Positions 8,428-17,786 of a stretch of DNA of 64,000 bases are shown here, one piece after another (positions within the stretch are counted from its first letter, which is position 1; every line of letters begins with the position of its first letter). The DNA comes from JBGTFE01 sp036403235 (lineage in GTDB: Bacteria; Acidobacteriota; Blastocatellia; Pyrinomonadales; Pyrinomonadaceae), in NCBI GenBank assembly GCA_036403235.1, contig DASWRI010000070.1, forward strand, positions 1 through 64,000, in the 5' to 3' direction. The position numbers and the translations under genes are program-made. Under the pieces are notes generated by a model. That model was not told where the DNA came from. It did not search any database and saw only the letters and a list, made by a program, of their open reading frames with translations.

Positions 8428-8469
8428 AAAAACGCATCGCCCGAACTTTTTTTATTCGGGCGATGCGTT
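8428..8469 (-). terminator. Terminator after the S8 protease gene
   Basis: A 15-bp perfect stem (8431-8445 with 8455-8469) is followed, in minus-strand reading, by a run of eight T. It ends transcription of the subtilisin-like gene. Confidence 0.9.
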
Positions 8470-8492
8470 TATCGAAAAAATACGGCTTTTGG

Positions 8493-11045
8493 TTACTGCA
8501 TACCGTTTGTATTGTCTCCTCCGACCAGCAGCGGAGAGCTGCTGCTGAACGTCGAATCGCTCATCAATAAGCCGTCGCTCATCAGCAAACCGTCGCTTAT
8601 CAGAAGACCGTCGCTCATCAATAAGCCGTCGCTCATCAACAGACCGTTTCCGAAAGTCGAGCTGTAGTCCATAAACGGAGTTCCGTCGCTCATCAGCAGA
8701 CCGTCGCTCATCAATAAGCCGTCGCTCATCAATAAGCCGTCGCTCATTAGCAGACCGTCGCTCATTAAAAGACCGTCGCTCATCAAAAGTCCCTGACCGT
8801 AAACCTTCTGGTAATCGGTGATGAGTTTCGGCCCCTGCGCGAAGCCGTAATCGAGCATAATGCCCTGCGACCACTGGACGGGTTGTCCGGCGATGACCGA
8901 GGACTGCGTCGGCGTTCCGGTCGTCGTCAGCATCCGAGTTCCGAGCGGAGTCGAGGTGGTCAAATCCTGGCGAACCAGTTTTGCCACGCGAACCGCGCCC
9001 TCGATGTTGAGCTCGCCCGCGCCCTGTTCCAGATGATTAAATCCGGCGAGCGGCTGAGCCGTATACATCAAAATCATTTTGACCATATTCGGCGTCAGTT
9101 TCGGGTTTGCCTGCAAAAGCAGAGCCGCCGCGCCCGAGACGACCGGCGTCGCCATCGATGTTCCCGAAAGATACATCATCTTGCGCTTGTCGTCGGCGTT
9201 GTTGACCAGCGCCAGCGTCGGATTGGTGTCGATAATCTCGTTGTCTTTCGACTGCGCGCCGATGATTTTATTGCCCGGAGCAACCAAATCGGGTTTGACG
9301 AGATTGTCGTAGTGCTTGACGCCTGCCGTATCCGTCCAGAACGAACGCGTCGGGCCGCGCGAGCTGTAGGTGGCGATGCCGTCATCGTTTCTCGCGTCCG
9401 TACCGAACGTGTTGGCCGCGCCGACGGTGATGACCGAAGGGTCGTTGCCGGGCGAGTGAATTGCGCCGTAGAGCTTCTGACCGTTGGCGTTTTTGCCGCT
9501 GTTTCCGGCGGCGGCGACAACGACGATACCGGCTGCCGTTAATTTTCTGACGGCGCGGCACAGCGGGTCGTTTTTCCACGATTCGACCGCCGGCGAGCCG
9601 AGACTCATATTGACGACGCGGATGTTGTTCGTCGTGCGGTTTGTGAAAATCCAGTCGAGAGCGTTAATTAATTTGGCGGATGAGCCGACGCCGTTATCGT
9701 CGAGAACGCGAACGTTGATAATTTTCGCGTTCGGCGCGATGCCGCTGTATTTCGCGACATAGTTGGCGTCGTTGCTGTCGCCGAATTTGCCGATTCCGCC
9801 GGCCGCGAGCGTCGCGACGTGCGTGCCGTGGCCGTAATCGTCTTTATCGGTCGAGCCGAGTCCGGAAAAATCGACACGCTGAACGACGCGTTTATTGCCT
9901 AAATAATCGATAAACGAACGATGGTCTTCGCGAACGCCCGAATCGACGACGGCGATGCCGATGCCGCTTCCGTCGAGCAAATTGGCCGCGCTCGTTAAAA
10001 CCGGCAGAGTCGTTATCGGCGTCAGCGACGCGGGAGCCGTCAAAAGATTGCGAACCAGCGACGCGCCCGTCGTCGTCTCGATGTGACCGAGAGTTCTCGT
10101 TGCACGGTCGAGCGAGAGATGTTTCGTTCCCTGCGCGGCGGCAATCGCTTCGGCGGCGGCAATCGGAAGCTCGACAACCAGCATATTAAAATTGGTGCTG
10201 CGGCTTTCGATGGCGACGTTGTTGTTTTTCAAAATCGAAAGAAGCTGCGGATTTTTGATGTCGTCCGACTGCAAAATGACTTTTACCATCTGCTTGCCGT
10301 CGGCGCTCGCCATCAGCTCGCGCAAATCGGGCGAGATTTTATCGCCGACAAAATCGTCGGCCAAATCGCCGCTCAATTCGACTTTTTGAAATCTATTCTT
10401 GAGCTGCGAGTCGGCGACGACCTGCTCGTTGTAATCGACGGAAGTTCCGGCGCTCAAAACCTGCATTTTGCCTTTAATAACGGATTCGCGCAGACTTTCC
10501 GCGATTTGCGCTCCGTATAAAGGATTGGCTTTCGAAAAAGCGGCAATGCTGTCGGTGATGATAATAATGTCGCCGTTCATCTTTTCGATGTCGGTCAAAA
10601 CGCTTTTGACGAGCGCCTCGACTTCCTGCTCATTTTTGGCGTCCTGCAAAATCGCGCCCAAATCCATTTTCAGAACTTGTTTTCCGCGCAGATTCGCCGG
10701 AGCGCTTTCCGAAAGCAGACGAACCGCCAGATTTGCGGCGACAAATTGTCGCTTGGTCGAGTATTCGTCTATCAAAACCGCGCTTTTTTTGCTCGGCGAA
10801 GACAAAACCTGGATGGTTTTTTCAAGTTCCGCCTCGAAGCCTTCGGTGGCCGCGATTCTTCCTTCTTTAGCAAGCTGCGTGTAATTCTGCAAATATTTTG
10901 ACGCTTGAGTTTTTTCCTGCTTTTCAGTTAAAACCTGAACGTCGTTTTGAGAGAGATTTTTGGTTTGCCCAAAACTAATCGACGTGATGAGCAAAGACGC
11001 GGTCATTAAACCGGATAAAAAGCTCGTTAATTTTTGTCGTCTCAT
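8493..11045 (-). CDS. Subtilisin-like (S8) secreted protease with ClpB-like N-terminal region and LLMSDG tail
   Basis: I chose the ATG at 11045 (signal peptide to SISFGQ, with an AAGGAA ribosome site); 850 residues. Residues 50-228 resemble the first ATPase domain of ClpA/ClpB: LAKEGRIAATEGFEAELEKT, then KSAVLIDEYSTKRQF where Walker A should be, LRGKQVLKMDLGAIL, and LKNRFQKVEL. Both Walker motifs are lost. Residues 240-315 look like an inhibitor-type propeptide. The S8 catalytic domain follows with Asp368 (AVVDSG), His406 (GHGTHVA) and Ser630 (SGTSMATP). The C-terminus has eleven LLMSDG hexapeptides in two blocks (753-788, 802-831). It is exported and likely active. Roles of the outer regions are unknown. 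Confidence 0.88.
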   Translation of the reverse strand: MRRQKLTSFLSGLMTASLLITSISFGQTKNLSQNDVQVLTEKQEKTQASKYLQNYTQLAKEGRIAATEGFEAELEKTIQVLSSPSKKSAVLIDEYSTKRQFVAANLAVRLLSESAPANLRGKQVLKMDLGAILQDAKNEQEVEALVKSVLTDIEKMNGDIIIITDSIAAFSKANPLYGAQIAESLRESVIKGKMQVLSAGTSVDYNEQVVADSQLKNRFQKVELSGDLADDFVGDKISPDLRELMASADGKQMVKVILQSDDIKNPQLLSILKNNNVAIESRSTNFNMLVVELPIAAAEAIAAAQGTKHLSLDRATRTLGHIETTTGASLVRNLLTAPASLTPITTLPVLTSAANLLDGSGIGIAVVDSGVREDHRSFIDYLGNKRVVQRVDFSGLGSTDKDDYGHGTHVATLAAGGIGKFGDSNDANYVAKYSGIAPNAKIINVRVLDDNGVGSSAKLINALDWIFTNRTTNNIRVVNMSLGSPAVESWKNDPLCRAVRKLTAAGIVVVAAAGNSGKNANGQKLYGAIHSPGNDPSVITVGAANTFGTDARNDDGIATYSSRGPTRSFWTDTAGVKHYDNLVKPDLVAPGNKIIGAQSKDNEIIDTNPTLALVNNADDKRKMMYLSGTSMATPVVSGAAALLLQANPKLTPNMVKMILMYTAQPLAGFNHLEQGAGELNIEGAVRVAKLVRQDLTTSTPLGTRMLTTTGTPTQSSVIAGQPVQWSQGIMLDYGFAQGPKLITDYQKVYGQGLLMSDGLLMSDGLLMSDGLLMSDGLLMSDGLLMSDGTPFMDYSSTFGNGLLMSDGLLMSDGLLISDGLLMSDGLLMSDSTFSSSSPLLVGGDNTNGMQ
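8553..8789 (-). repeat. 18-bp coding repeats (LLMSDG) in the S8 protease
   Basis: Eleven 18-bp units encode LLMSDG (one LLISDG and one LLMSDS). They form a block of six and a block of five separated by about 13 residues (TPFMDYSSTFGNG). Codons within units vary (CTG ATG AGC/TCG, TTA/CTG/CTT for Leu), so the peptide is better conserved than the DNA, which points to selection on the protein. Confidence 0.93.
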
Positions 11046-11197
11046 TGTTCCAATTCCTTTTATACGAAATTTGTGGAAAATATTCCGCAAAGAATTTGGC
11101 AATGAGCGTGCCACTTTTTGTTATTTCAGGATAATTCAGCATTTATCGGGTTTATAAATAATAAATCATTAAAATCAAAGGCCGCTTTAAAAAGAAT

Positions 11198-11237
11198 TTC
11201 GGTCAGATTGAATGACTGATTATTCAACCTGACCGAA
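11198..11237 (-). terminator. Terminator after the S9 peptidase gene
   Basis: An inverted repeat of 16 bp with one mismatch (11198-11213 with 11222-11237) is followed on the minus strand by a T-rich stretch. It fits termination of the oligopeptidase gene upstream of the S8 gene. Confidence 0.75.
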
Positions 11238-11282
11238 GAAAGTGAACAGTAAATAGTGAAAAACAGAAGAATGCCTAACTTT

Positions 11283-13409
11283 TCACTTTGTAACCCCGAC
11301 CTGCGACAGAGCATACGCGTAGTCGAAGGCGATTTCTTTCATGCGGTCGTATCTACCGGACGAGCCGCCGTGACCGGCGCCCATATTCGTTTTGAGCAGA
11401 AGGATATTCTTGTCGGTTTTCGTCGCGCGCAGTTTCGCCGCGTATTTAGCGGCTTCCCAATACATCACCTGCGAATCGTTGAGCGAAGTCTCAATCAGCA
11501 TATTCGGGTAATTCTGCGCCTTGATATTGTCATACGGCGAATATTTCATCATATACTCGAAAGCTTCCTTCTCGTTCGGATTTCCCCACTCAATCCATTC
11601 CGATGTCGTCAGCGGCAACTCGGCGTCGAGCATCGTGTTCATCACATCGACAAACGGAACCTGCGCGATGGCCGCTTTGAAAAGCTCGGGATTCATATTG
11701 ACGACCGCGCCCATCAAGAGCCCGCCCGCGCTTCCGCCCTGAATGACGAGATGCTCGGGCGCGGTGTATTTGTTGGCAATCAGCCATTTCGCCGAATCGA
11801 CAAAATCGTTGAACGTGTTCAGTTTCTTAAACATTCTGCCGTCCTGCCGCCATTTTTCGCCGAGCTCCGAGCCGCCGCGAATGTGCGCGATGGCGTAAAT
11901 CATTCCTCTATCCAAAAGACTGAGCCGGTTTGTCGAAAAGCTCGGCGTCATCGAAAAGCCGTAAGAGCCGTAAGCGTAAAGCAGCATCGGCGCGCTGCCG
12001 TCGAGCTTGACGCCTTTTTTCCAGACAATCGAAATCGGAACTTTGACGCCGTCGCGCGCGATTGCCCACAGGCGTTTCGTTTCATACTGCGTTTTGTCGT
12101 AGCCGCTCGGAATCTCCATCTGTTTGAGAAGCTCGGTTTTTCCGGTTTTGAAATTGTATTCGTAAGTCGAGTTCGGCGTAATCATCGACGCGTAGTTGTA
12201 GCGAATCGCGTCGGTATCGAATTCGGGATTTGTGCCGAGGCTCATCGTGTAAACTTCTTCGTCGGTCTGGATGCGTTTTGCCTTCCGCTTTCCTTTCATA
12301 TCGATTACTTTCAGATATTCCAGCCCGTTTTCGCGCTCGGAGACGACGGCGAAATTTTTGAAAAAGTTTAGCGCGTCGATTTTCACGTTCGGATTGTGCG
12401 CGATAAAATCCTTCCAGTTTTTCTCGCTCGGGTCGCCGGCCGGCGCGCGCACGACGCGAAAGTTTTCGGCGTCCTTGTTGGTCGTGATATAAAATTCGCC
12501 GTCGTAATAATCGACCGAATACTCGTGCCCTTGCCTGCGCGGCAAAACGATTTTCCAATCGCCGGCGGGCTGGTCGGCCGAAATATAACGATATTCCTGC
12601 ATCGTTTTGGCGAACGAAGCGAGCATAATCATTTTCGAATCGCGCGTCTTGCTGACGCCGATGTCGAAAAGCAAATCCTTTTCCTCATAAACCATCTCGG
12701 TTTTATTGGTCGCGAGGCTGTGCCGCCAGAATTTGTCGCTGCGCTTGTCTTCCTGGTCTTCGGTGACGAGAAAGATTGTACTGTTGTCGTTGGCCCACGC
12801 GGTCGAAGTTACGCGGTCGATTTTATCGGGCAGCATTTTTCCCGTCCGCAAATCTTTAAATTGAAGCGTGTATTGACGGTAGCCGGTCGTGTCGGTCGTA
12901 AACGCCAAAATATTGCCGTCCTCGCTGACGTCAAAATCGCCGATTGAGAAATATTTATAATCTTTCGCCATCTCGTTCTGGTCGAGCAGAACCTCGGCGT
13001 CTTTTCCGTCGCGCGTGCGGCTGCGCAGATAAATCGGATACTGCTTGCCTTCTTCGGTGCGCGTAAAATACCAGTAATCGCCCAATCGGTAAGGCACGCT
13101 CAAATCGGTCTGCTTGACGCGGCCGAGCATTTCCTTATAAAGATTGTCGATAAACGCGGCGTGCGGCTTCATAAAAGCCTCGGTGTAAGCGTTTTCGTCT
13201 TCGAGATATTTGATTATCTCGGGATTTTTCTTTTCGTTTCTGTCGCGCAGCCAGAAATAATCGTCGCGCATCTCGACGCCGTTTACTTTTGTAATGCGGG
13301 TTTCCTTTTTTGCAATCGGTGGTTTCATATCAATTTGGGCGACAATCACGGTGTTGCCGATAACTATTATGATAAATACAAATGCCAGAATACAAAACGC
13401 TTCTCTCAT
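11283..13409 (-). CDS. S9A prolyl oligopeptidase family protein (oligopeptidase B-like)
   Basis: Serine peptidase of the POP family that cleaves short peptides. The 708-residue protein has an N-terminal hydrophobic segment (residues 4-24), suggesting export, then PPIAKKETRI and RDDYFWLRDR, typical of oligopeptidase B. A beta-propeller region fills roughly residues 80-430. The hydrolase domain shows YAYGSYGFS, the nucleophile motif QGGSAGGLLMG, an Asp in ETSLNDSQV and the His in GAGHGG. The ATG at 13409 has an AAGGAG site 10 bases upstream. Its stop codon lies within an AGTGAAAAG repeat tract. The protein may work with the neighbouring S8 protease in extracellular peptide use; this is inference. 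Confidence 0.92.
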   Translation of the reverse strand: MREAFCILAFVFIIIVIGNTVIVAQIDMKPPIAKKETRITKVNGVEMRDDYFWLRDRNEKKNPEIIKYLEDENAYTEAFMKPHAAFIDNLYKEMLGRVKQTDLSVPYRLGDYWYFTRTEEGKQYPIYLRSRTRDGKDAEVLLDQNEMAKDYKYFSIGDFDVSEDGNILAFTTDTTGYRQYTLQFKDLRTGKMLPDKIDRVTSTAWANDNSTIFLVTEDQEDKRSDKFWRHSLATNKTEMVYEEKDLLFDIGVSKTRDSKMIMLASFAKTMQEYRYISADQPAGDWKIVLPRRQGHEYSVDYYDGEFYITTNKDAENFRVVRAPAGDPSEKNWKDFIAHNPNVKIDALNFFKNFAVVSERENGLEYLKVIDMKGKRKAKRIQTDEEVYTMSLGTNPEFDTDAIRYNYASMITPNSTYEYNFKTGKTELLKQMEIPSGYDKTQYETKRLWAIARDGVKVPISIVWKKGVKLDGSAPMLLYAYGSYGFSMTPSFSTNRLSLLDRGMIYAIAHIRGGSELGEKWRQDGRMFKKLNTFNDFVDSAKWLIANKYTAPEHLVIQGGSAGGLLMGAVVNMNPELFKAAIAQVPFVDVMNTMLDAELPLTTSEWIEWGNPNEKEAFEYMMKYSPYDNIKAQNYPNMLIETSLNDSQVMYWEAAKYAAKLRATKTDKNILLLKTNMGAGHGGSSGRYDRMKEIAFDYAYALSQVGVTK

Positions 13410-13571
13410 GATGTCCGGGCTCCTTGTCTTAATTTTTCGGGAATGGATATCTGTTTCAGGCGTTATTTTAATCTATTAATTCCGTAGTATCTAGGTTGTA
13501 TTGATAGAATCGGCGGCTTTGCACAAAAAGAGCGTGGAATAATAAAAAAGCCGCTTCCTTCGAAAATTTTT

Positions 13572-13835
13572 CGCGTATGTTTCCAAAAATATGGCGAATG
13601 TGCGGCAAACAAATCAGTTTGTTTGGAAAAATATTCGATTTGTGCCGGAAATATTCGGTTTGTGGATAAAAATAATCGAAATGTTTGGGAAAATATTTGA
13701 AATGTTTTGGGAAATAATCGTTTTGCGCCGGAAATATTCGAAATGTTTGCCGCACAAATTGATTATTTTTGGAAACAAATCGATTTGTTTTGGGAAATAT
13801 TTGATTTGTGCGCGGAAATATTCGGATATTTTTTA
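13572..13835. repeat. Degenerate tandem array, 20-21 bp period (about 12 units)
   Basis: Units of the type GGAAATATTCGATTTGTGCC recur with central TCG/TTG steps at 13595, 13615, 13636, 13656, 13677, 13698, 13719, 13739, 13760, 13781, 13802 and 13823, that is every 20-21 bases. Individual units diverge strongly but several have dyad symmetry, such as CAAATCGATTTG. Open frames exist on both strands but have low-complexity products and no ribosome site, so I treat the stretch as non-coding. It fills the gap between the divergent S9 and ECF sigma genes. The remainder of the gap (13836-14129) shows no gene. Confidence 0.85.
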
Positions 13836-14129
13836 ACTTTTCTGTTTTTGGGCGACAAATAATTGCTTATAAAACACAATATTTACGGGCGTTTCAACGT
13901 TTCCTGTAACTATTTTTTCCGGCTTTGCGCAAAATTTACCATTTCGCCCGAGACAGCGGCGCTTGAAAACTCTGTCTGAAAAACTTTTTCGCCGCCCTCG
14001 TTAACACTTTTCTCTCACGTTCGTCTATATTATCGGCAGGATAATAAACGCCGGCCTGGTGAGTGTCGAACCCCTTTTATATTTTTCATTGCTTGAATTT
14101 ATATTCTCGGCACTCATCATTTTCAAAAA

Positions 14130-14711
14130 ATGTCTGAAAGCGAAATGACCGGAAACATTCTTTTATTTACAAACGCGACGACGACGGCCGCGCCCGTCAG
14201 CGAAAAAGCGACGGCGCAGGCGCAAATCGTCGAGCGCGTTTGTGCCGGCGACAAAGAAGCTTTCGGCGAGCTTTACAAAGCGTTTGCGCCGCTCGTTCAC
14301 GGCATCATTCTGGCGCGCGTGCCGTATGACGAAGTCGATGATTTGGCGCAGGAAGTTTTTCTTTCGGCGTTTAAGAATCTGCACACTTTGCGCGACCAGA
14401 CGGCCATCGGCGCATGGCTTTCGATGATTGCGCGCAACCGCGCCGTCGAGTTTTACCGGCAGACGAAGCCGACCGAGGAATTATCCGAAGAAATTCGCGA
14501 AAAAGACGTTCCGCAAACCGAAGCGCGCGAAATCTTAGCGGCGATTCGCTCTCTGCCCGACGCCTACAGGGAAACGCTTGTGTTGCGTCTCGTCGAAGGA
14601 ATGAGCGGGCAGGAAATTGCCGAAAGAACGAATTTAACGCCCGAATCGGTTCGCGTCAATCTGCACCGGGGAATGCGTCTTTTGCGCCGGAAGCTCGGCA
14701 TCGAGGAGTAG
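14130..14711 (+). CDS. ECF-type RNA polymerase sigma factor
   Basis: A 193-residue sigma-70 family protein with only regions 2 and 4. Region 2 spans about residues 45-110 (LYKAFAPLVHGIIL, DEVDDLAQEVFLSAF, AWLSMIARNRAVEFYRQ). Region 4 spans about 125-185 (LPDAYRETLVLRLVEGMSGQEIA, then a helix-turn-helix with VRVNLHRGMRLLRRKL). It heads an operon with a membrane protein and two exported DUF4252-type proteins. The membrane protein is the likely anti-sigma partner. The stimulus is unknown. Confidence 0.94.
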   Translation: MSESEMTGNILLFTNATTTAAPVSEKATAQAQIVERVCAGDKEAFGELYKAFAPLVHGIILARVPYDEVDDLAQEVFLSAFKNLHTLRDQTAIGAWLSMIARNRAVEFYRQTKPTEELSEEIREKDVPQTEAREILAAIRSLPDAYRETLVLRLVEGMSGQEIAERTNLTPESVRVNLHRGMRLLRRKLGIEE

Positions 14712-14718
14712 TAAAGTG

Positions 14719-15288
14719 ATGAAAAAGGAAGATTATCTCTGGGACAAAACCGGCTCAGACCCGGAAATCGAACGGCTGGAAAACGCGCTCGCCGTGTTTC
14801 GCTACAAGGAAACCGCGCCGCCCGAGCTTCCCGCTAAAGTTTTGCCCTTTACCAAAAAGGAAAACACGCGCAGCTTTTTCCGATTTGCATACGCGGCCGC
14901 CTGCGTCGCGTTTGTCGCAATCGCGCTCGGCGTCTGGTTTCAGATTTCAAACAAAAAACCGGTAGTCGCGGAAATTCGGACGGAATTTGCCGCGCCCGTA
15001 ATCGAAAATAAAATTGCCGATGTCGTACCCGTCAAAGATACGGAACAATCGAACGTCGCAGCGCCGAAACAATTTATAAATCGCAAAGCCGTAAAAATTC
15101 AAAAGGCAGTTTATAAAAACAACTTGGCGGCGCGGGAAATAAAAGTCAAAAGTGCGACCGTCGCGCTTTCAAAAGAAGAAAAATACGCCTACGACCAGCT
15201 GATGCTCGCGCTTTCGATAACCAGCTCGAAACTGAAATTGGTGTCGGACAAAATTGAAGGAAACACCGTTAATAACGACGGACGATAA
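14719..15288 (+). CDS. Probable membrane anti-sigma partner
   Basis: A 189-residue single-pass membrane protein. The N-terminal about 55 residues are soluble and acidic (KEDYLWDKTGSDPEIERLE), followed by one transmembrane helix (about 57-76) and a periplasmic, lysine-rich tail. No zinc HxxxCxxC motif is seen. The role is inferred from its position 7 bases after the ECF sigma gene and from its topology. The start could also be the GTG directly before the ATG used here. Its 3' end is close to the next gene. Confidence 0.6.
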   Translation: MKKEDYLWDKTGSDPEIERLENALAVFRYKETAPPELPAKVLPFTKKENTRSFFRFAYAAACVAFVAIALGVWFQISNKKPVVAEIRTEFAAPVIENKIADVVPVKDTEQSNVAAPKQFINRKAVKIQKAVYKNNLAAREIKVKSATVALSKEEKYAYDQLMLALSITSSKLKLVSDKIEGNTVNNDGR

Positions 15289-15307
15289 TTTATCAGGAGA
15301 AATAGTT

Positions 15308-15883
15308 ATGAAATCATTTATCAAACATTCATTGAAATTCGCTTTGCTCGCGCTCGTTTTGCTCGCGGCAACGACCGTTTACGCACAGGACGCGGCGCGG
15401 CTGCGTTTTGAAAATCTGAACAAGCTCGAAGCAAAGGCGCAGGACGTCGTCGAGGTCAACATCGACGGCAAGCTGCTTGATTTGGCCAAACGCGTTCTGG
15501 CGAAAAACAACGACGCTGACGCAAAGAAAGTCGGTCAGGCCATCGCAGGCTTAAAAGGAATTTACGTCAGAGTTTTCACTTTTGAAAAGGAAAACGAATA
15601 CGACACGTCGGACGTTGACGAAATCCGCGCGCAGCTAAGCTCGCCCGGCTGGGAAAGGCTCGCCAACGTCCGCAGCAAAAAGAATAATCAAAAAGTCGAT
15701 GTCTTTACGATGTTTTCGGGCGACGTGATGAGCGGAGTCGCGGTCGTCGTCTCCGATACGAAAAGCATCGCCGTCATCAACGTCATCGGCCCGATTGACA
15801 TCGATTTGCTCGCCGAATTGAGCGGCAAAATGAATATTCCGAAAATCGACATCGAAAATGGCGACGAAAAGCCGAAAAACTAA
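15308..15883 (+). CDS. Exported DUF4252 protein
   Basis: A secreted 191-residue protein. The ATG at 15308 has CAGGAGA nearby and starts a signal peptide ending VYAQ. The body shows the DUF4252 pattern: LKGIYVRVFTFEKEN, SPGWERLANVRSKKN, VFTMFSGDVMSGVAVVVSD and VINVIGPIDIDLLAELSGK. DUF4252 proteins are often encoded next to ECF sigma factors in acidobacteria and Bacteroidota, as here. They are outer-surface or periplasmic proteins of unknown function and may be part of the signal or the regulon. Confidence 0.85.
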   Translation: MKSFIKHSLKFALLALVLLAATTVYAQDAARLRFENLNKLEAKAQDVVEVNIDGKLLDLAKRVLAKNNDADAKKVGQAIAGLKGIYVRVFTFEKENEYDTSDVDEIRAQLSSPGWERLANVRSKKNNQKVDVFTMFSGDVMSGVAVVVSDTKSIAVINVIGPIDIDLLAELSGKMNIPKIDIENGDEKPKN

Positions 15884-15898
15884 AAGGAGCGCAAGACA

Positions 15899-16489
15899 AT
15901 GACATTACAAAAGAAAATTCTGACCGCAGCGGCTTTTCTCTTTCTCGTCTTTGTATCGGTCGCGCCGCGCGCCGACGCCAAACCGGGCGAATATAAGGCG
16001 ATTGTCAATCATCTGCAGATGAAATACAAGGCGAAAAAGGTCAAGATTCCATTACTCTGGCTCGCGCGATTTGCCGTCAGCGTCGTGCGTCCGGCGGGCG
16101 TCAAAAGCTTCAGCGTCACGATGTTTGAAGGTTTGCAGTTTTCGCGAGAAACGCTCGACAAGGAAATGCAGTCGGCGATGCGAAACTCTTTCGGCGGAGA
16201 TTGGAGCCCGATTTTTCACGTTCGCTCGCGCGAAGGTCAGCAGGCTTATATGTATATGCGCGAGGAAAAAAACGTCGTAAAAATCACGCTCGTTACCATC
16301 GACAAGGAACAAGCGGCCGTCATTCGCGCGACGTTTAGTCCCGACAAGCTCGCCGAATTTATGAACGACCCGAAAATCTTCGGCATTTCTCTAAGCGACA
16401 CCGACGGGCAGAATTCGCCCAAAAAAGTAACGATTATCGAGGATAAAGAAGATAAGGACGCCGATAAAGACAAAACCAAATCTCCCTGA
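15899..16489 (+). CDS. Exported protein, probable divergent DUF4252 paralogue
   Basis: A 196-residue protein with a signal peptide ending ADAKPG. The central part follows the same order as DUF4252: GVKSFSVTMFEG, GDWSPIFHVRSREGQQAY, VVKITLVTIDKEQAAVI and SPDKLAEFM. The similarity to the preceding gene product is weak. The tail is highly charged (EDKEDKDADKDKTK). It has an AAAGGAGCG ribosome site and lies 15 bases after the DUF4252 gene, so it completes the ECF sigma operon. A terminator follows. Confidence 0.65.
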   Translation: MTLQKKILTAAAFLFLVFVSVAPRADAKPGEYKAIVNHLQMKYKAKKVKIPLLWLARFAVSVVRPAGVKSFSVTMFEGLQFSRETLDKEMQSAMRNSFGGDWSPIFHVRSREGQQAYMYMREEKNVVKITLVTIDKEQAAVIRATFSPDKLAEFMNDPKIFGISLSDTDGQNSPKKVTIIEDKEDKDADKDKTKSP

Positions 16490-16521
16490 CTTAAAAACAG
16501 TCCCCTTCTTCATTAAAGGTA

Positions 16522-16556
16522 AAAAAGGCAAGAGGAAAATTCCTTTTGCCTTTTTA
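16522..16556. terminator. Bidirectional terminator between the ECF operon and citrate synthase
   Basis: A/T-flanked stem AAAAAGGCAAGAGGAA paired with TTCCTTTTGCCTTTTT, with almost no loop, T-rich at both outer ends. It suits both convergent transcripts. Confidence 0.9.
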
Positions 16557-16575
16557 TTTTTACTTTTTCCCTGAA

Positions 16576-17715
<1,140 letters not shown>

Positions 17716-17786
17716 TATATTTTTCCTTAAAAATCTATTAAATTATTCCCTGTTTAAATTTAACAAAACGGCTTTCAACTGACAAG

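Noticed and set aside
11256..12371. A 371-codon plus-strand frame opposite oligopeptidase B
   Set aside because: Antisense shadow caused by the G/C-ending codon bias; no ribosome site or recognisable domain.
13468..13836. Overlapping open frames on both strands in the 13.6 kb gap (95 and 81 codons)
   Set aside because: Both are produced by the 21-bp array, have no ribosome site, and encode low-complexity Phe/Ile/Lys-rich peptides.
14030..14129. tRNA-like segment (GGTGAGTGTCGAACCCC) upstream of the ECF sigma gene
   Set aside because: No acceptor, D or anticodon stems can be formed around it; the resemblance is limited to a short T-loop-like string.
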